Part shown: in pieces, positions 9,905 through 19,035 of the stretch | How positions within the stretch are numbered: position 1 is the first letter of the stretch | Layout: each line of letters starts with the position of its first letter | Translations under genes and position numbers: made by a program | Notes under the pieces: model-generated | What the model was told of the DNA's origin: nothing | What the model saw: the letters and a program-made list of their open reading frames with translations, nothing else | Databases searched by the model: none | Source: an uncultured Oscillospiraceae bacterium | GTDB lineage: Bacteria; Bacillota; Clostridia; Oscillospirales; Ruminococcaceae | Length of the DNA: 64,000 nt | Assembly: GCA_958448395.1 (NCBI GenBank) | Contig: CAUDDP010000001.1 | Location: 16,058 to 80,057, forward strand | Reading direction: 5' to 3'

Positions 9905-10375
9905 TTAACCTCTTAAATATGCAATAAGGTCATTAAATTTTCGCTTAATCCGAACAAAAATATTCTGATCGGGTTCTTCTACAATGACCTCATCCTCCGT
10001 CTGAATCTGGATGTATTGAATCTGATCGCGATTCAGCTTTTGTAATCCGAGTCGCTCCTCAGCGTATTCTTTAATATTCCGAATGGAAGCCTGTCCTTCT
10101 AACTCCGTTTGCATTCTCACATTTTCACTCCGCAAATCTTTCAACTTACTTTCTTCTGCGGAAATCTGGGAATAAACCTCATTCAACTGCACGTAACTGT
10201 TAATCACCAAAGAAAACAACATCAAGGACAAAATACCGCCGATCATGATTTTTGCCAGTGTACCCCGTTTTCCGGCTTCAATGTAAAAGAGCTTCCGTCG
10301 TGGTCGTTCATCGACCATTTCATCTTCTTTCTCTTCCCATTCTTCTGCCTGTACGGTTTCATCTGTTTCCTTCAT
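9905..10375 (-). CDS. ftsL: FtsL/DivIC-like septum formation protein
   Basis: Small bitopic division protein expected to link FtsB/DivIC and FtsW-PBP at the septum. 156 residues: an acidic and then basic cytoplasmic N-terminus, one membrane segment around residues 43-65 (IMIGGILSLMLFSLVIN), then a heptad-rich coiled coil and a short C-terminal motif EYAEERLGLQKLNRDQIQYI typical of the family. ATG 10375 has AAAGGAG 11 bases upstream and overlaps the end of rsmH by 17 bases. Sequence conservation in this family is weak, so the call rests on topology plus position after rsmH. Confidence 0.85.
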   Translation of the reverse strand: MKETDETVQAEEWEEKEDEMVDERPRRKLFYIEAGKRGTLAKIMIGGILSLMLFSLVINSYVQLNEVYSQISAEESKLKDLRSENVRMQTELEGQASIRNIKEYAEERLGLQKLNRDQIQYIQIQTEDEVIVEEPDQNIFVRIKRKFNDLIAYLRG

Positions 10376-11306
10376 CAATCGACGCACTCCTTTCCATCAC
10401 ACGCAATTTTGCACTTCGACTCCTTCGGTTCTGCTCCAACTCTGCTTCTGTTGCAACAATTGGCTTCCGATTGACCAACCTTCCCTGCGGCACTTTGCCA
10501 CACACACATTTCGGAAAATCGGGCGGGCAAATACAGCCCTGACACCATTTTGAAAACTGTTGCTTCACCATTCGATCCTCCAGTGAATGAAATGTAATTA
10601 CTGCCAATCGTCCGCCTGGTTTCAAACAAGAAAATGCAACTGTCAAGGCACGTTCTAAGTGGGAAAATTCATCATTTACAGCAATTCGAATGGCCTGAAA
10701 TGTTTGTTTACACGGATTTTTCGCACGACGTATTCGTTGCGGCACACTACGCTTGACAATTTCCGCCAATTGCAATGTTGTCGTAATCGGCTGCACCTGT
10801 CTTGCCTGACAAATGTTTCTGGCAATCACACGTGCAAACGATTCCTCACCGTAAGCAAATAAAATTCTAGTAATTTCCTCCTGCGACCAATTGTTAACCA
10901 AATCAGCTGCGGTCATTCCCGACTGACTCATTCTCATATCCAATGGTGCATCCGTATGATAGGAAAAGCCACGCTCATCTGTATCCAACTGATGAGAAGA
11001 AACGCCAAGATCCAACAAAACACCGTCTACTGCCGATATTTCCAGCTGTTGTAACACCTGTGCCATTTCATCGTAATTGGCATGAACAACCGTTGCCGGA
11101 TAGGGAGACAACCGTTCCGTTGCAACTGCAACCGCATCCGGATCCCGATCCAGACCAATCAATCTTCCCTTGCCATGCAACTGTTTTGCAATTTCACAAG
11201 CATGACCAGCTCCACCAACCGTACCATCCACATAAACACCTTCCGGCTGAATCTGTAAGCCTGCAAGTGTCTCCTGTAAAAGCACGGGAATATGCTGAAA
11301 TGTCAT
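10359..11306 (-). CDS. rsmH: 16S rRNA (cytosine1402-N4)-methyltransferase RsmH (MraW)
   Basis: SAM-dependent methylation of C1402 in the 16S rRNA decoding centre. 315 residues, matching the family. It opens with FQHIPVLLQE, followed by the SAM-binding YVDGTVGGAGH (about residue 27), then DLGVSSHQLD and DERGFSYHTDAPLDMRM, and ends with the CGKVPQGRLVNRKPI region. ATG 11306 is preceded by a G-run (GGGGGG) 4 bases upstream. It lies between mraZ and ftsL, the standard start of a dcw cluster. Confidence 0.97.
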   Translation of the reverse strand: MTFQHIPVLLQETLAGLQIQPEGVYVDGTVGGAGHACEIAKQLHGKGRLIGLDRDPDAVAVATERLSPYPATVVHANYDEMAQVLQQLEISAVDGVLLDLGVSSHQLDTDERGFSYHTDAPLDMRMSQSGMTAADLVNNWSQEEITRILFAYGEESFARVIARNICQARQVQPITTTLQLAEIVKRSVPQRIRRAKNPCKQTFQAIRIAVNDEFSHLERALTVAFSCLKPGGRLAVITFHSLEDRMVKQQFSKWCQGCICPPDFPKCVCGKVPQGRLVNRKPIVATEAELEQNRRSRSAKLRVMERSASIDEGNR

Positions 11307-11320
11307 AATACCCCCCCACA

Positions 11321-11761
11321 TTAGAAACCAAGTGCATCAAGAACAGACATCATTTCATCCAAGTTTACTGCTGCATTGGCAGCTTCCCAACTGATTCGAT
11401 CCCAGATTTCTGCCTTATTATTGGCACCAATGACAACAACATCCTTCTCAAGACCTGCGAACTGTCGCAAATCCTGCGGAAGTAAGATACGTCCCTGCTT
11501 ATCCGGAACGACTTCACCGGCACCAGAAAATAACCATCGTTTAATCTGTGCACCCTTGGATTCAGGAATCGCAGCCACTTTTTGTGCCAGCCGTTCCCAT
11601 TCTGCCGCAGAATACACCGTCAGACAATGTGCATCCAGTCCTTTTGTCACATAAAACGGACTACCGAGCTGTTCCCGCAGCTTAGTTGGAAAATTCATTC
11701 TGCCCTTGGCATCAATGTTATGATAATATGTGCCAATCAGCGAATCCAACCTTGCCGCCAC
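11321..11761 (-). CDS. mraZ: MraZ, AbrB-fold transcriptional regulator of the dcw cluster
   Basis: DNA-binding protein that in studied bacteria represses its own dcw operon. Up to 146 residues from a GTG start, with the two SpoVT/AbrB-like repeats each marked by a DAKGR or DKQGRILLP motif (YYHNIDAKGRMNFP near the start, VPDKQGRILLPQDLR in the second half). The GTG at 11761 directly abuts the AGAAGG site; a TTG at 11749 is better spaced and would give a protein starting DSLIGTYYHN, closer to the family start. Upstream lies a good promoter and GTGGG-type repeats that may be its own operator. Confidence 0.93.
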   Translation of the reverse strand: MAARLDSLIGTYYHNIDAKGRMNFPTKLREQLGSPFYVTKGLDAHCLTVYSAAEWERLAQKVAAIPESKGAQIKRWLFSGAGEVVPDKQGRILLPQDLRQFAGLEKDVVVIGANNKAEIWDRISWEAANAAVNLDEMMSVLDALGF

Positions 11762-11808
11762 CCTTCTGTCCTAAAATAGGGAAAAGGTAGGAAAGGTCAC
11801 CCACAAAA

Positions 11809-11822
11809 GGGGAAACTTCCCC
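11809..11822. promoter_or_regulatory. Palindrome and GTGGG repeats in the mraZ leader, possible MraZ operator
   Basis: A 14-base near-perfect palindrome GGGGAAACTTCCCC lies just downstream of the mraZ -10. Read on the minus strand the area also shows GTGGG-like units in 10-base phasing (CGGTGAAATG, TGTGGGGAAG, then TGTGGGTGAC 20 bases on). MraZ is known to bind short G-rich direct repeats near its own promoter. Assignment is inference from position and spacing. Confidence 0.4.
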
Positions 11823-11842
11823 ACATTTCACCGCATGTTATC

Positions 11843-11871
11843 ATTATACACGATTCGAACAAAAAAATCAA
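11843..11871 (-). promoter_or_regulatory. Promoter of the mraZ/dcw cluster
   Basis: On the minus strand, TTGATT (11866-11871) and TATAAT (11843-11848) are separated by exactly 17 bases, a good vegetative sigma-factor promoter about 80 bases before mraZ. No other promoter this strong was seen before murA. Confidence 0.75.
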
Positions 11872-11966
11872 TAAGAGAACGATGGAAAAGAGCAAAAAAA
11901 ATAGAATCAAAAAGACGTATTTTTTGTGCAATTTATACAAGCCCTGTTATATCTTCAAAAAATAAA

Positions 11967-12007
11967 CAAAAAAGGAGAACAAGCAAATGCCCATTCTCCT
12001 TTTTCCA
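11967..12007 (-). terminator. Terminator after tuf
   Basis: On the minus strand the sequence forms GGAGAA and TTCTCC arms extended by A/T pairs, with a 14-15 base loop and a run of T. It lies 34 bases after the tuf stop and separates the str operon from the dcw promoter. Confidence 0.75.
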
Positions 12008-12040
12008 TGCAAAAAGTTTGCAAATTATCACATATTACGA

Positions 12041-13240
12041 TTATTCAATCACAGCAGTTACAACGCCGGAACCAACGGTTCTACCACCCTCACGGATAGC
12101 GAAACGCAGACCTTCTTCGATAGCGATCGGAGCGATCAGTTCAACGGTCATTTCAACGTTGTCACCCGGTGTGCACATTTCAACATCAGCCGGCAGTGTG
12201 ATGATACCAGTTACGTCAGTTGTTCTGAAATAGAACTGCGGTCTGTAGTTGTTGAAGAACGGTGTATGACGGCCGCCTTCTTCCTTCTTCAGAACGTAAA
12301 CCTGACCCTTAAACTTGGTGTGCGGATGAATAGAACCCGGCTTACAGAGAACCTGTCCTCTTTCAACCTGCTGTCTGGTAATACCACGCAGCAAAGCACC
12401 GATGTTATCACCAGCTTCTGCGAAGTCCAGAGTCTTTCTGAACATTTCGATACCAGTTACAACAGTAGACAGCTTTTCAGTGGACAGACCAACGATTTCA
12501 ACTGTTTCGTTGACATTCAGCTTTCCTCTTTCTACACGACCAGTAACAACAGTACCACGACCAGAAATGGTCATTGTATCTTCGATCGGCATCAGGAATG
12601 GCTTTGCATCATCACGTTCCGGAGTTGGGATGTAGTTATCAACAGCTTCCATCAATTCCAGAATTGGCTTGTAAGCTTCATTGGACAGATCATCCGGAGC
12701 TTCCAGAGCTGCCAAAGCAGAACCAGTAATAACCGGAATATCATCGCCCGGGAATTCATATTCAGACAGTGTCTCACGAATATCCATTTCAACCAGTTCG
12801 AGCAGTTCTTCGTCGTCAACCTGGTCAGCCTTGTTCATAAATACAACAATTGCCGGTACACCTACCTGACGAGCCAGCAAGATGTGTTCCTTAGTCTGTG
12901 CCATCGGGCCATCAGAAGCAGCAACTACCAAGATTGCACCATCCATCTGTGCAGCACCAGTAATCATGTTCTTTACATAGTCAGCGTGTCCAGGGCAGTC
13001 AACGTGTGCATAGTGACGTGCATCTGTTTCATATTCAACGTGAGCAGTATTGATTGTGATACCACGTTCTCTTTCTTCCGGAGCCTTATCGATCATATCG
13101 TAAGCTTCGTACTGAGCCTGACCCTTCAGTGCCAAAGTCTTGGTAATAGCAGCGGTCAAAGTAGTCTTACCGTGGTCAACGTGACCAATTGTACCAATGT
13201 TTACATGCGGTTTGTTTCTCTCAAATTTAGCCTTTGCCAT
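12041..13240 (-). CDS. tuf: Translation elongation factor Tu
   Basis: GTPase that brings aminoacyl-tRNA to the ribosome. 399 residues. P-loop [10 protein letters not shown] at 19-28, DCPGH switch II motif and NKAD for guanine specificity; then the two beta-barrel domains ending VVTAVIE. AGGAGG lies 9 bases before ATG 13240. It follows fusA but has its own strong promoter and terminator, so it can be expressed independently of the ribosomal genes. No second copy is in the window. Confidence 0.99.
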   Translation of the reverse strand: MAKAKFERNKPHVNIGTIGHVDHGKTTLTAAITKTLALKGQAQYEAYDMIDKAPEERERGITINTAHVEYETDARHYAHVDCPGHADYVKNMITGAAQMDGAILVVAASDGPMAQTKEHILLARQVGVPAIVVFMNKADQVDDEELLELVEMDIRETLSEYEFPGDDIPVITGSALAALEAPDDLSNEAYKPILELMEAVDNYIPTPERDDAKPFLMPIEDTMTISGRGTVVTGRVERGKLNVNETVEIVGLSTEKLSTVVTGIEMFRKTLDFAEAGDNIGALLRGITRQQVERGQVLCKPGSIHPHTKFKGQVYVLKKEEGGRHTPFFNNYRPQFYFRTTDVTGIITLPADVEMCTPGDNVEMTVELIAPIAIEEGLRFAIREGGRTVGSGVVTAVIE

Positions 13241-13295
13241 TGGAAAAATCCTCCTAAAAATTATTCTTGCTTATGCCGTGATATGTGATAAGATT

Positions 13296-13324
13296 ATTGT
13301 ACCAGATTTCCAAGAAAAATGCAA
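13296..13324 (-). promoter_or_regulatory. Promoter of tuf
   Basis: Minus-strand TTGCAT (13319-13324) and TACAAT (13296-13301) with a 17-base spacer, in the fusA-tuf gap, about 55 bases before the tuf start. Confidence 0.8.
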
Positions 13325-13376
13325 GCCTTTTTTGAAAAAAATACAGATTTTTCTTCTGCACTTTTTACAATGTGCA

Positions 13377-15452
13377 TTACTTCTTTCTGGAAGCCATAAT
13401 CTTTTCAGCAATATTCTTCGGTACTTCCTGGTAGCTATGCGGCTCCATCGTGTACTGGCCACGACCCTGTGTATTAGAACGCAGGTCGTTGGTGTAACCG
13501 AACATTTCAGACAGCGGCACCAGAGCATCTACCTGTACCGTACCAGTTCTGGTCTCCTGACCCTGAATCTGACCACGGCGAGAACTGAGGTCACCGATTA
13601 CCGTACCAACATATTCATCCGGTACAATAACAGAAACCTTCATAATTGGTTCCATCAAAACCGGCTGTGCCTGTCGCATTGCTTCCTTAAATGCGATAGA
13701 ACCAGCGATCTTAAATGCCATTTCAGAAGAGTCAACTTCGTGGTAAGAACCATCATACAGTTCTACAGAAACATCAACTACCTGATAACCAGCCAGAATA
13801 CCAGCCTGCATTGCTCCCTGGATACCAGCGTCAACAGCCGGAATATATTCCTTCGGAATCGAACCGCCGACAATCTTGTTGATGAATTCGTAGCCCTTAC
13901 CGGATTCGTTCGGCTTCACACGGATCTTAACGTGACCGTACTGACCACTACCACCGGACTGCTTCTTATACTTATAATCCACATCGGCATTGCCCTTAAT
14001 AGTTTCCTTATAGGATACCTGCGGAGCACCGACATTTGCTTCTACCTTAAATTCCCGCAGCAGACGGTCTACAATAATATCCAAATGCAACTCGCCCATA
14101 CCTGCGATGATAGTCTGACCTGTTTCTTCGTCTGTATAGGTCTTGAAAGTTGGGTCTTCTTCTGCCAGCTTTGCCAGAGCAATGCCCATCTTTTCCTGAC
14201 CAGCCTTGGTCTTCGGTTCAATTGCAAGCTGAATAACCGGTTCTGGGAATTCCATGGATTCCAGAATAATTGGATGCTTTTCATCACAGAGTGTATCACC
14301 GGTTGTGGTATTCTTCAGACCAACCGCAGCAGCAATATCGCCAGCGTAAACGTTTTCGATATCCTTTCTGTGATTGGAGTGCATCTGTAGGATACGACCC
14401 ATTCTCTCTCTGTTATCCTTGGTGGCATTCAATACAGTAGAACCTGCTGCTACGACACCAGAATATACACGGAAGAAACACAGCTTACCGACGAACGGGT
14501 CTGTTGCAATCTTAAATGCCAGAGCTGCAAACGGCTCTTCATCAGAAGAATGACGACATTCTTCTTCACCGGTGTCTGGATTTGTACCCTTAATTGCCGG
14601 TACATCCAACGGAGACGGCATATAATCAACAATCGCATCCAACAGCTTCTGTACGCCCTTATTCTTATAAGAAGTACCGCAAACAACTGGAACCATCGTA
14701 TTGGCAATGGTAGACTTCCGAATGCAGGCTTTGATTTCATCAATGGTGATTTCTTCTTCAGCGAAATACTTTTCCATCAACGCATCATCCTGCTCTGCAA
14801 CGTGTTCCATCAGAGAAGCATGATATTCCTCAGCCTTTTCCTTCATATCATCTGGAATTTCTTCCACACGAATATCTTTTCCAAGGTCATCATAATAAAC
14901 ATAGGCCTTCATTTCAACCAAGTCAATAATGCCCTTGAAATCACTTTCTGCACCAATCGGCAACTGGATCGGCACAGCATTACACTTCAGTCTTTCGTGC
15001 ATCATTTCTACAACACGGTAAAAATTTGCACCCATGATGTCCATCTTATTGACATACGCCATTCTCGGAACCTGATACTTGTCAGCCTGTCTCCAAACGG
15101 TTTCAGACTGCGGTTCTACGCCGCCCTTTGCACAGAATACGGTAACAGAACCATCCAGTACACGCAGAGAACGTTCTACTTCTACTGTAAAGTCAACGTG
15201 TCCCGGTGTATCAATGATATTGATTCTGTGGCCGCCCCAATATGCAGTGGTTGCAGCGGAGGTAATTGTAATACCTCTTTCCTTTTCCTGTTCCATCCAG
15301 TCCATTGTCGATGCACCCTCGTGGGTTTCACCAATTTTATGGTTAATACCGGTATAGAACAAGATACGCTCCGTGGTGGTTGTCTTACCGGCGTCAATGT
15401 GTGCCATGATGCCGATATTTCTTGTGTTTTCCAGGGAACAATCTCTTGCCAT
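13377..15452 (-). CDS. fusA: Translation elongation factor G
   Basis: GTPase that drives ribosomal translocation. 691 residues, the normal length. P-loop [15 protein letters not shown] at residues 17-31, [12 protein letters not shown], followed by the EF-G domains II-V, with the domain IV region around [10 protein letters not shown] and a C-terminal [11 protein letters not shown] segment. AGGAGG precedes ATG 15452. It is 36 bases after rpsG in the str operon. The full set of G-domain motifs points to a translocase rather than a ribosome-protection homologue. Confidence 0.98.
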   Translation of the reverse strand: MARDCSLENTRNIGIMAHIDAGKTTTTERILFYTGINHKIGETHEGASTMDWMEQEKERGITITSAATTAYWGGHRINIIDTPGHVDFTVEVERSLRVLDGSVTVFCAKGGVEPQSETVWRQADKYQVPRMAYVNKMDIMGANFYRVVEMMHERLKCNAVPIQLPIGAESDFKGIIDLVEMKAYVYYDDLGKDIRVEEIPDDMKEKAEEYHASLMEHVAEQDDALMEKYFAEEEITIDEIKACIRKSTIANTMVPVVCGTSYKNKGVQKLLDAIVDYMPSPLDVPAIKGTNPDTGEEECRHSSDEEPFAALAFKIATDPFVGKLCFFRVYSGVVAAGSTVLNATKDNRERMGRILQMHSNHRKDIENVYAGDIAAAVGLKNTTTGDTLCDEKHPIILESMEFPEPVIQLAIEPKTKAGQEKMGIALAKLAEEDPTFKTYTDEETGQTIIAGMGELHLDIIVDRLLREFKVEANVGAPQVSYKETIKGNADVDYKYKKQSGGSGQYGHVKIRVKPNESGKGYEFINKIVGGSIPKEYIPAVDAGIQGAMQAGILAGYQVVDVSVELYDGSYHEVDSSEMAFKIAGSIAFKEAMRQAQPVLMEPIMKVSVIVPDEYVGTVIGDLSSRRGQIQGQETRTGTVQVDALVPLSEMFGYTNDLRSNTQGRGQYTMEPHSYQEVPKNIAEKIMASRKK

Positions 15453-15488
15453 AGTAATCCTCCTATTTCTCTTACAAAGGCAGTGTGA

Positions 15489-15959
15489 TTACCAACGATA
15501 GTGTGCAAACGCTTTGTTTGCTTCTGCCATCTTATGGGTATCGTCACGCTTCTTGCATGCACCGCCAGTATTATTCAGTGCATCGAGGATTTCTCCTGCA
15601 AGACGTTCCTTCATTGTCTTTTCGTTCCGCAGTCTGGCGTACTTGGTGATCCAACGGAGACCCAATGTCTGCCGACGCTCCGGCCGAACTTCCATCGGAA
15701 CCTGATACGTAGCACCGCCCATACGGCGAGCCTTTACTTCCAGCACTGGCATTACATTTTCCATAGCCTGTTCAAACATTTCCAATGCTTCCTTGCCAGT
15801 CTTTTCCGAAACGATGTCAAATGCACCGTAAACTATCTTTTGTGCAACGCCCTTCTTACCGTCAATCATCACATTATTGATCAGACGGGTTACGAGCTTG
15901 GATTTGTAAATTGGATCCTCCAGCACGTCACGTTTTGCGATTTTACCTCTTCTTGGCAT
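15489..15959 (-). CDS. rpsG: 30S ribosomal protein S7
   Basis: Primary 16S rRNA-binding protein that nucleates the 30S head. 156 residues, standard length, beginning [18 protein letters not shown] and containing the rRNA-binding [19 protein letters not shown] segment. GGAGGG lies upstream of the ATG. It follows rpsL after a 207-base gap with four hairpins, where S7 feedback control would be expected by analogy with the str operon of Escherichia coli. Confidence 0.98.
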   Translation of the reverse strand: MPRRGKIAKRDVLEDPIYKSKLVTRLINNVMIDGKKGVAQKIVYGAFDIVSEKTGKEALEMFEQAMENVMPVLEVKARRMGGATYQVPMEVRPERRQTLGLRWITKYARLRNEKTMKERLAGEILDALNNTGGACKKRDDTHKMAEANKAFAHYRW

Positions 15960-15994
15960 TTTCGCTTCCCTCCTTCACATTATTTGCTTGCTCC

Positions 15995-16129
15995 CGGCAG
16001 TTTCTGCCGTTTTGCGTGAATTCACAGGTACTCGTTCAGGCAAGTTTATCCCTTGCCGACCGTCAGAAGCCAATGCAGAGGATCGCTGTCCCTTCGGACA
16101 TCTATATGATCTCCACATGCTTCCTGTGG
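15995..16129 (-). promoter_or_regulatory. Four consecutive hairpins in the rpsL-rpsG spacer, probable S7 leader
   Basis: Four perfect short stems lie in a row: CGGCAG/CTGCCG at 15995-16009, GGCAAG/CTTGCC at 16039-16057, TGTCC/GGACA at 16087-16100 and CCACA/TGTGG at 16113-16129. S7 is known to repress translation by binding the rpsL-rpsG spacer in E. coli; that this spacer does the same is inference from position. Confidence 0.5.
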
Positions 16130-16166
16130 TAGTTGTAATTCCTGTTTTCAGTTGATTGGCTCTGGC

Positions 16167-16589
16167 TTACTTCTTGCCAGCCTTCGGTCTCTTTGCACCA
16201 TACTTGGAACGAGCCTGCATTCTGTTGGCAACGCCCTGTGCATCCAGAGTACCTCTGATGATGTGGTAACGAACACCCGGCAGATCCTTAACACGGCCGC
16301 CACGGATCAGAACCACGCTGTGTTCCTGCAAGTTATGACCGATACCCGGAATATACGAAGTTACTTCGTAACCGTTTGTCAGCTTTACTCTGGCGATTTT
16401 CCGCATTGCAGAGTTCGGCTTCTTCGGTGTAGCAGTACGAACAGCAGTGCAAACGCCTCTCTTCTGCGGAGAACTCTGGTTTGTTGTTACCTTCTTCTTT
16501 GCATTGTAACCCTTTTGCAGAGCCGGTGCAGTGGACTTAACAGCCTGAACTTTTCTTCCCTTACGGACTAACTGGTTAAACGTTGGCAT
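16167..16589 (-). CDS. rpsL: 30S ribosomal protein S12
   Basis: Decoding-centre protein, first gene of the str operon. 140 residues. Conserved [10 protein letters not shown] and [12 protein letters not shown] carry the lysines whose substitution gives streptomycin resistance elsewhere; both are wild type here. AGGAGG lies 5 bases before ATG 16589. It has a consensus promoter immediately upstream. Unlike many Firmicutes, no rpoC or L7Ae-like gene precedes it; the neighbour is a dockerin protein gene. Confidence 0.98.
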   Translation of the reverse strand: MPTFNQLVRKGRKVQAVKSTAPALQKGYNAKKKVTTNQSSPQKRGVCTAVRTATPKKPNSAMRKIARVKLTNGYEVTSYIPGIGHNLQEHSVVLIRGGRVKDLPGVRYHIIRGTLDAQGVANRMQARSKYGAKRPKAGKK

Positions 16590-16623
16590 ATGTTTCCTCC
16601 TTTTCTGATTTTACTTTTTTCAT

Positions 16624-16636
16624 GTGGCAATGCCAC
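16624..16636. promoter_or_regulatory. Palindrome in the rpsL 5-prime leader
   Basis: GTGGCA-a-TGCCAC is a 6-base perfect stem with a single-base centre between the rpsL -10 and its ribosome site. It would sit near the 5-prime end of the mRNA as a stabilising or regulatory hairpin; its function is unknown. Confidence 0.4.
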
Positions 16637-16646
16637 ACAGTTAATC

Positions 16647-16675
16647 ATTATAATACGGCAATTCTCCTTTGTCAA
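16647..16675 (-). promoter_or_regulatory. Consensus promoter of the str operon
   Basis: Minus-strand TTGACA (16670-16675), 17-base spacer, TATAAT (16647-16652): a perfect match to the vegetative consensus, 58 bases before rpsL and about 50 bases past the stop of the preceding dockerin gene. Confidence 0.9.
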
Positions 16676-16723
16676 GCTGGTTTTTCAAAAATTAACAAAC
16701 TTTTTTCATTTTCACCGTATTTT

Positions 16724-18031
16724 TCAAACTTCCAATCCGGCAGCATGTCTCGCATAATCAGTCAGTACAGAAATGGCATCCTCCACCTGAATACTGCCAT
16801 CCTGATTATAATCCGCAGCAATTTTCTGTCGGTCAGAGAGCTGGACTTGCAGCCCGGCACTGCCTCTTGCATAAGCTGTTAAAATCAAAACTGCATCTTC
16901 CACCATAAGACTGCCGTCTTCATCCACATCACCGTACAAAACAGGCAGGTCGACAAACGATCTCTGATAGATATCCGCATAAGTTTTCACAAATCCACTG
17001 TCTTCTGATACAATAATCGCCTGCATTGGAACAGTCGTTTCTGACTGAAATAAGATACAATTTTCATTTTTCAGCACAATCTGCTGTAAACTATCACAAT
17101 TCGCAAAAGCATCTTGTCCAATACTATAAACATGCTCCGAGAGGATCACACTTCTGAGTGCAGTACAGTTTTGAAAAGCCATATCAGCAATAGATTCCAC
17201 AGAATCCGGCAGCGAAACCTTTTTCAATGCTGCACAACAATAAAACAAACCAGAACTAACCTCCCGCAGCCCATTTGGCAGACAAACTGTTTGCAGTGCA
17301 GTACACTGATAAAATGCCCGTTCTCCAATTTCCGTCACACTGTCTGGTATTGTAATCTGCTGTAGCTGTTTGCATTCAAAAAAAGTATTTTCACCAATCA
17401 ACTGTAACCCAAATGGCAGCTGTATTGTCTGCAAATTCCGGCAGCCCGCAAAGGCATAAGCATTCAGAGAAATCAAAGAATCTGGCATCTGCACGGATTG
17501 TATGGTCATATTCTTCTCAAATGTAAAACCGGCAACAATACGCACGCCCTCTGGAATCACAACATGCTCTGAAGTGCCTTTGTACGCAATCAAAATCTGA
17601 TTACCGATAATGACATAGTCCTCCTCTTGTGCCGTTAACCAAGGGGTATCCGATAAAATTCCCCACCCCACATTCTGTAAAGCAACTGGAATTTGTACAG
17701 ATTCCAGTCGACTGCAATCCAAAAAAGCATAATTTCCAATTTCCTGCACCGAATCCGGAAGAACGATAGAACGCAGACGAGTATGATCCAGAAAGGCATA
17801 ATCTCCAATCTGTGTGACAGCAATGCCATCAATTTCCGATGGAATCTGAATTTCCGTAAGGGATGATTTTGCACCAATAATGCAAATCGTATTCTGTTCT
17901 GTAATTTCATAATAAATGCCGTCTTCTGTTTGCAGCATTTCTTCTGCATAAACTGGTGCTATGTTTCCACTATAAAGCCAGCTGCAAATCGTCAGCATAA
18001 CAGCCACTTCCAGCTGCATGATTTTTTTCAT
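16724..18031 (-). CDS. Secreted BspA-type leucine-rich-repeat protein with C-terminal dockerin
   Basis: 435 residues. It starts with a signal peptide (MKK, hydrophobic stretch, cleavage likely after PVYA). Residues about 50-330 are tandem LRR_5/BspA repeats of about 23 residues with the recurring pattern IGDYAFxxCxxLxxVxLPDSV. The last 70 residues are a type I dockerin: two calcium-loop/helix repeats, GDVDEDGSLMVEDAVLILTA and DYNQDGSIQVEDAISVLTDY. Dockerins bind cohesins, so the protein is expected to attach to a scaffoldin or cell-surface cohesin; the LRR part may bind a host, protein or glycan partner. ATG 18031 follows AAAGGAA. It lies 25 bases after the HAD gene and is probably cotranscribed with it. 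No enzymatic domain is seen. Confidence 0.88.
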   Translation of the reverse strand: MKKIMQLEVAVMLTICSWLYSGNIAPVYAEEMLQTEDGIYYEITEQNTICIIGAKSSLTEIQIPSEIDGIAVTQIGDYAFLDHTRLRSIVLPDSVQEIGNYAFLDCSRLESVQIPVALQNVGWGILSDTPWLTAQEEDYVIIGNQILIAYKGTSEHVVIPEGVRIVAGFTFEKNMTIQSVQMPDSLISLNAYAFAGCRNLQTIQLPFGLQLIGENTFFECKQLQQITIPDSVTEIGERAFYQCTALQTVCLPNGLREVSSGLFYCCAALKKVSLPDSVESIADMAFQNCTALRSVILSEHVYSIGQDAFANCDSLQQIVLKNENCILFQSETTVPMQAIIVSEDSGFVKTYADIYQRSFVDLPVLYGDVDEDGSLMVEDAVLILTAYARGSAGLQVQLSDRQKIAADYNQDGSIQVEDAISVLTDYARHAAGLEV

Positions 18032-18056
18032 ATTATAAATTCCTTTTCTGTTTTTA

Positions 18057-18860
18057 TCAACCCGGCAATTGCAGTATATCACAAATAGTTCGTACTACGC
18101 CATTTTCTGTGTTGGCTGGTGCAACAAAACGAGCATACTGTTTTACTGTTTCGCTTGCCTGTGCCATAGCATAACTGTAATATGCCTGTGAGAACATGGA
18201 GACATCATTTTGATAGTCACCAAATGCCATGGTTTCCTCTGGTGTCACATGCAGCATTTGCTGTAACTTTGCAACCGCATTTCCCTTGCTGACACCTTTA
18301 CACATCATATCCATCCAGACATTGCCGGAAATTACGAGTTCATAATCGCTGCCGAACTTACTTTGCAAAGCAGGATACAGAACCTTTTCCGGTCCGTCCA
18401 TCGCACAGAGTGCAATTTTAATAATTGGATCCGTAATCTGATAGAGCGTCGAATACGATGCATCCGTAAATTGTACATAGAAGTTGGAAATTTCTTTTTG
18501 GAATTGTGCTTTTGCTGTGTTGGGATAATAAATGCTCTTGATGCCGCATAGTACTGGCACAGCATTCGGCAGCTGCTGACAGATATCCAGTACAGCATGT
18601 ACAATAGAAAATGGCATACACTGATAAACAGGCGGCTGTCCCGGAATGCGGACATGTGCTCCATTGTCACAAATCAGCAGCAACGAATCCGTTTTTTCCT
18701 GAAACAGTGTCTGCAAAGCCGGATAAGACCGACCACTTGCAACAGCAAAGGCAACTTTCTTTTCTGTAAGAACCTGTAAAAGCTGCGGAAATTCTGCTGG
18801 CAGCCTTTTTTCGTCATCCAAAAGTGTTCCATCCATATCCGTCACAATCAATTTCACCAT
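18057..18860 (-). CDS. Cof-type HAD-superfamily phosphatase
   Basis: 267 residues. HAD motif I DMDGTLLDD at residues 8-16, motif II in VASGRSYPAL near 40, and the C-terminal motifs GVSKGNAV (the conserved Lys) and FGDYQNDVSMF. This is the Cof/YcsE layout with a C2 cap, acting on small phosphorylated metabolites such as sugar phosphates or flavin and pyridoxal phosphates; the substrate cannot be told. It has its own promoter upstream and is followed closely by the dockerin gene. Confidence 0.9.
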   Translation of the reverse strand: MVKLIVTDMDGTLLDDEKRLPAEFPQLLQVLTEKKVAFAVASGRSYPALQTLFQEKTDSLLLICDNGAHVRIPGQPPVYQCMPFSIVHAVLDICQQLPNAVPVLCGIKSIYYPNTAKAQFQKEISNFYVQFTDASYSTLYQITDPIIKIALCAMDGPEKVLYPALQSKFGSDYELVISGNVWMDMMCKGVSKGNAVAKLQQMLHVTPEETMAFGDYQNDVSMFSQAYYSYAMAQASETVKQYARFVAPANTENGVVRTICDILQLPG

Positions 18861-18894
18861 ATATTTTCAACCTCTTTTCTTTTTTTACAAGAAT

Positions 18895-18923
18895 AGTATA
18901 ACACAGCTAAAAAAAACAAACAA
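18895..18923 (-). promoter_or_regulatory. Promoter of the HAD phosphatase gene
   Basis: Minus-strand TTGTTT (18918-18923), 17-base spacer containing a T-run, and TATACT (18895-18900), 35 bases before the HAD start codon. It may also serve the dockerin gene. Confidence 0.65.
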
Positions 18924-18930
18924 GCCTTAT

Positions 18931-19035
18931 TTACAATTTTTCCGAAAAATCCTCTGCATATTCCTGCTCACAGGAATCAATTTTCAAATGATAGAGTGGA
19001 TTACCCTGCCGAATGGCAACTGCGGTCAAGCTGGC
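18931..19035 (-). pseudogene. Possible remnant of a gene C-terminus beside the fold-back element
   Basis: A short minus-strand frame ending in TAA at 18931 translates to a coding-like stretch (TAVAIRQGNPLYHLKIDS followed by an acidic tail CEQEYAEDFSEKL). It is closed by an in-frame TGA at 19036-19038, exactly where the palindrome-rich sequence begins. No start or ribosome site exists. It could be the 3-prime end of a gene lost when the neighbouring element inserted. No family is recognised, and chance coding potential over 33 codons cannot be excluded. Confidence 0.3.

Noticed and set aside
11852..11860. GTTCGAATC (minus strand), which looks like a tRNA T-loop
   Set aside because: It lies in the spacer of the mraZ promoter; no acceptor stem, anticodon arm or CCA end fits around it.
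11987..13288. 433-codon plus-strand open frame opposite tuf
   Set aside because: It is the complement of tuf; the codon pattern belongs to EF-Tu on the minus strand and there is no ribosome site.
13197..14390. 397-codon plus-strand open frame opposite fusA
   Set aside because: Antisense shadow of EF-G with a composition rich in His, Asn and Cys; no start signals.
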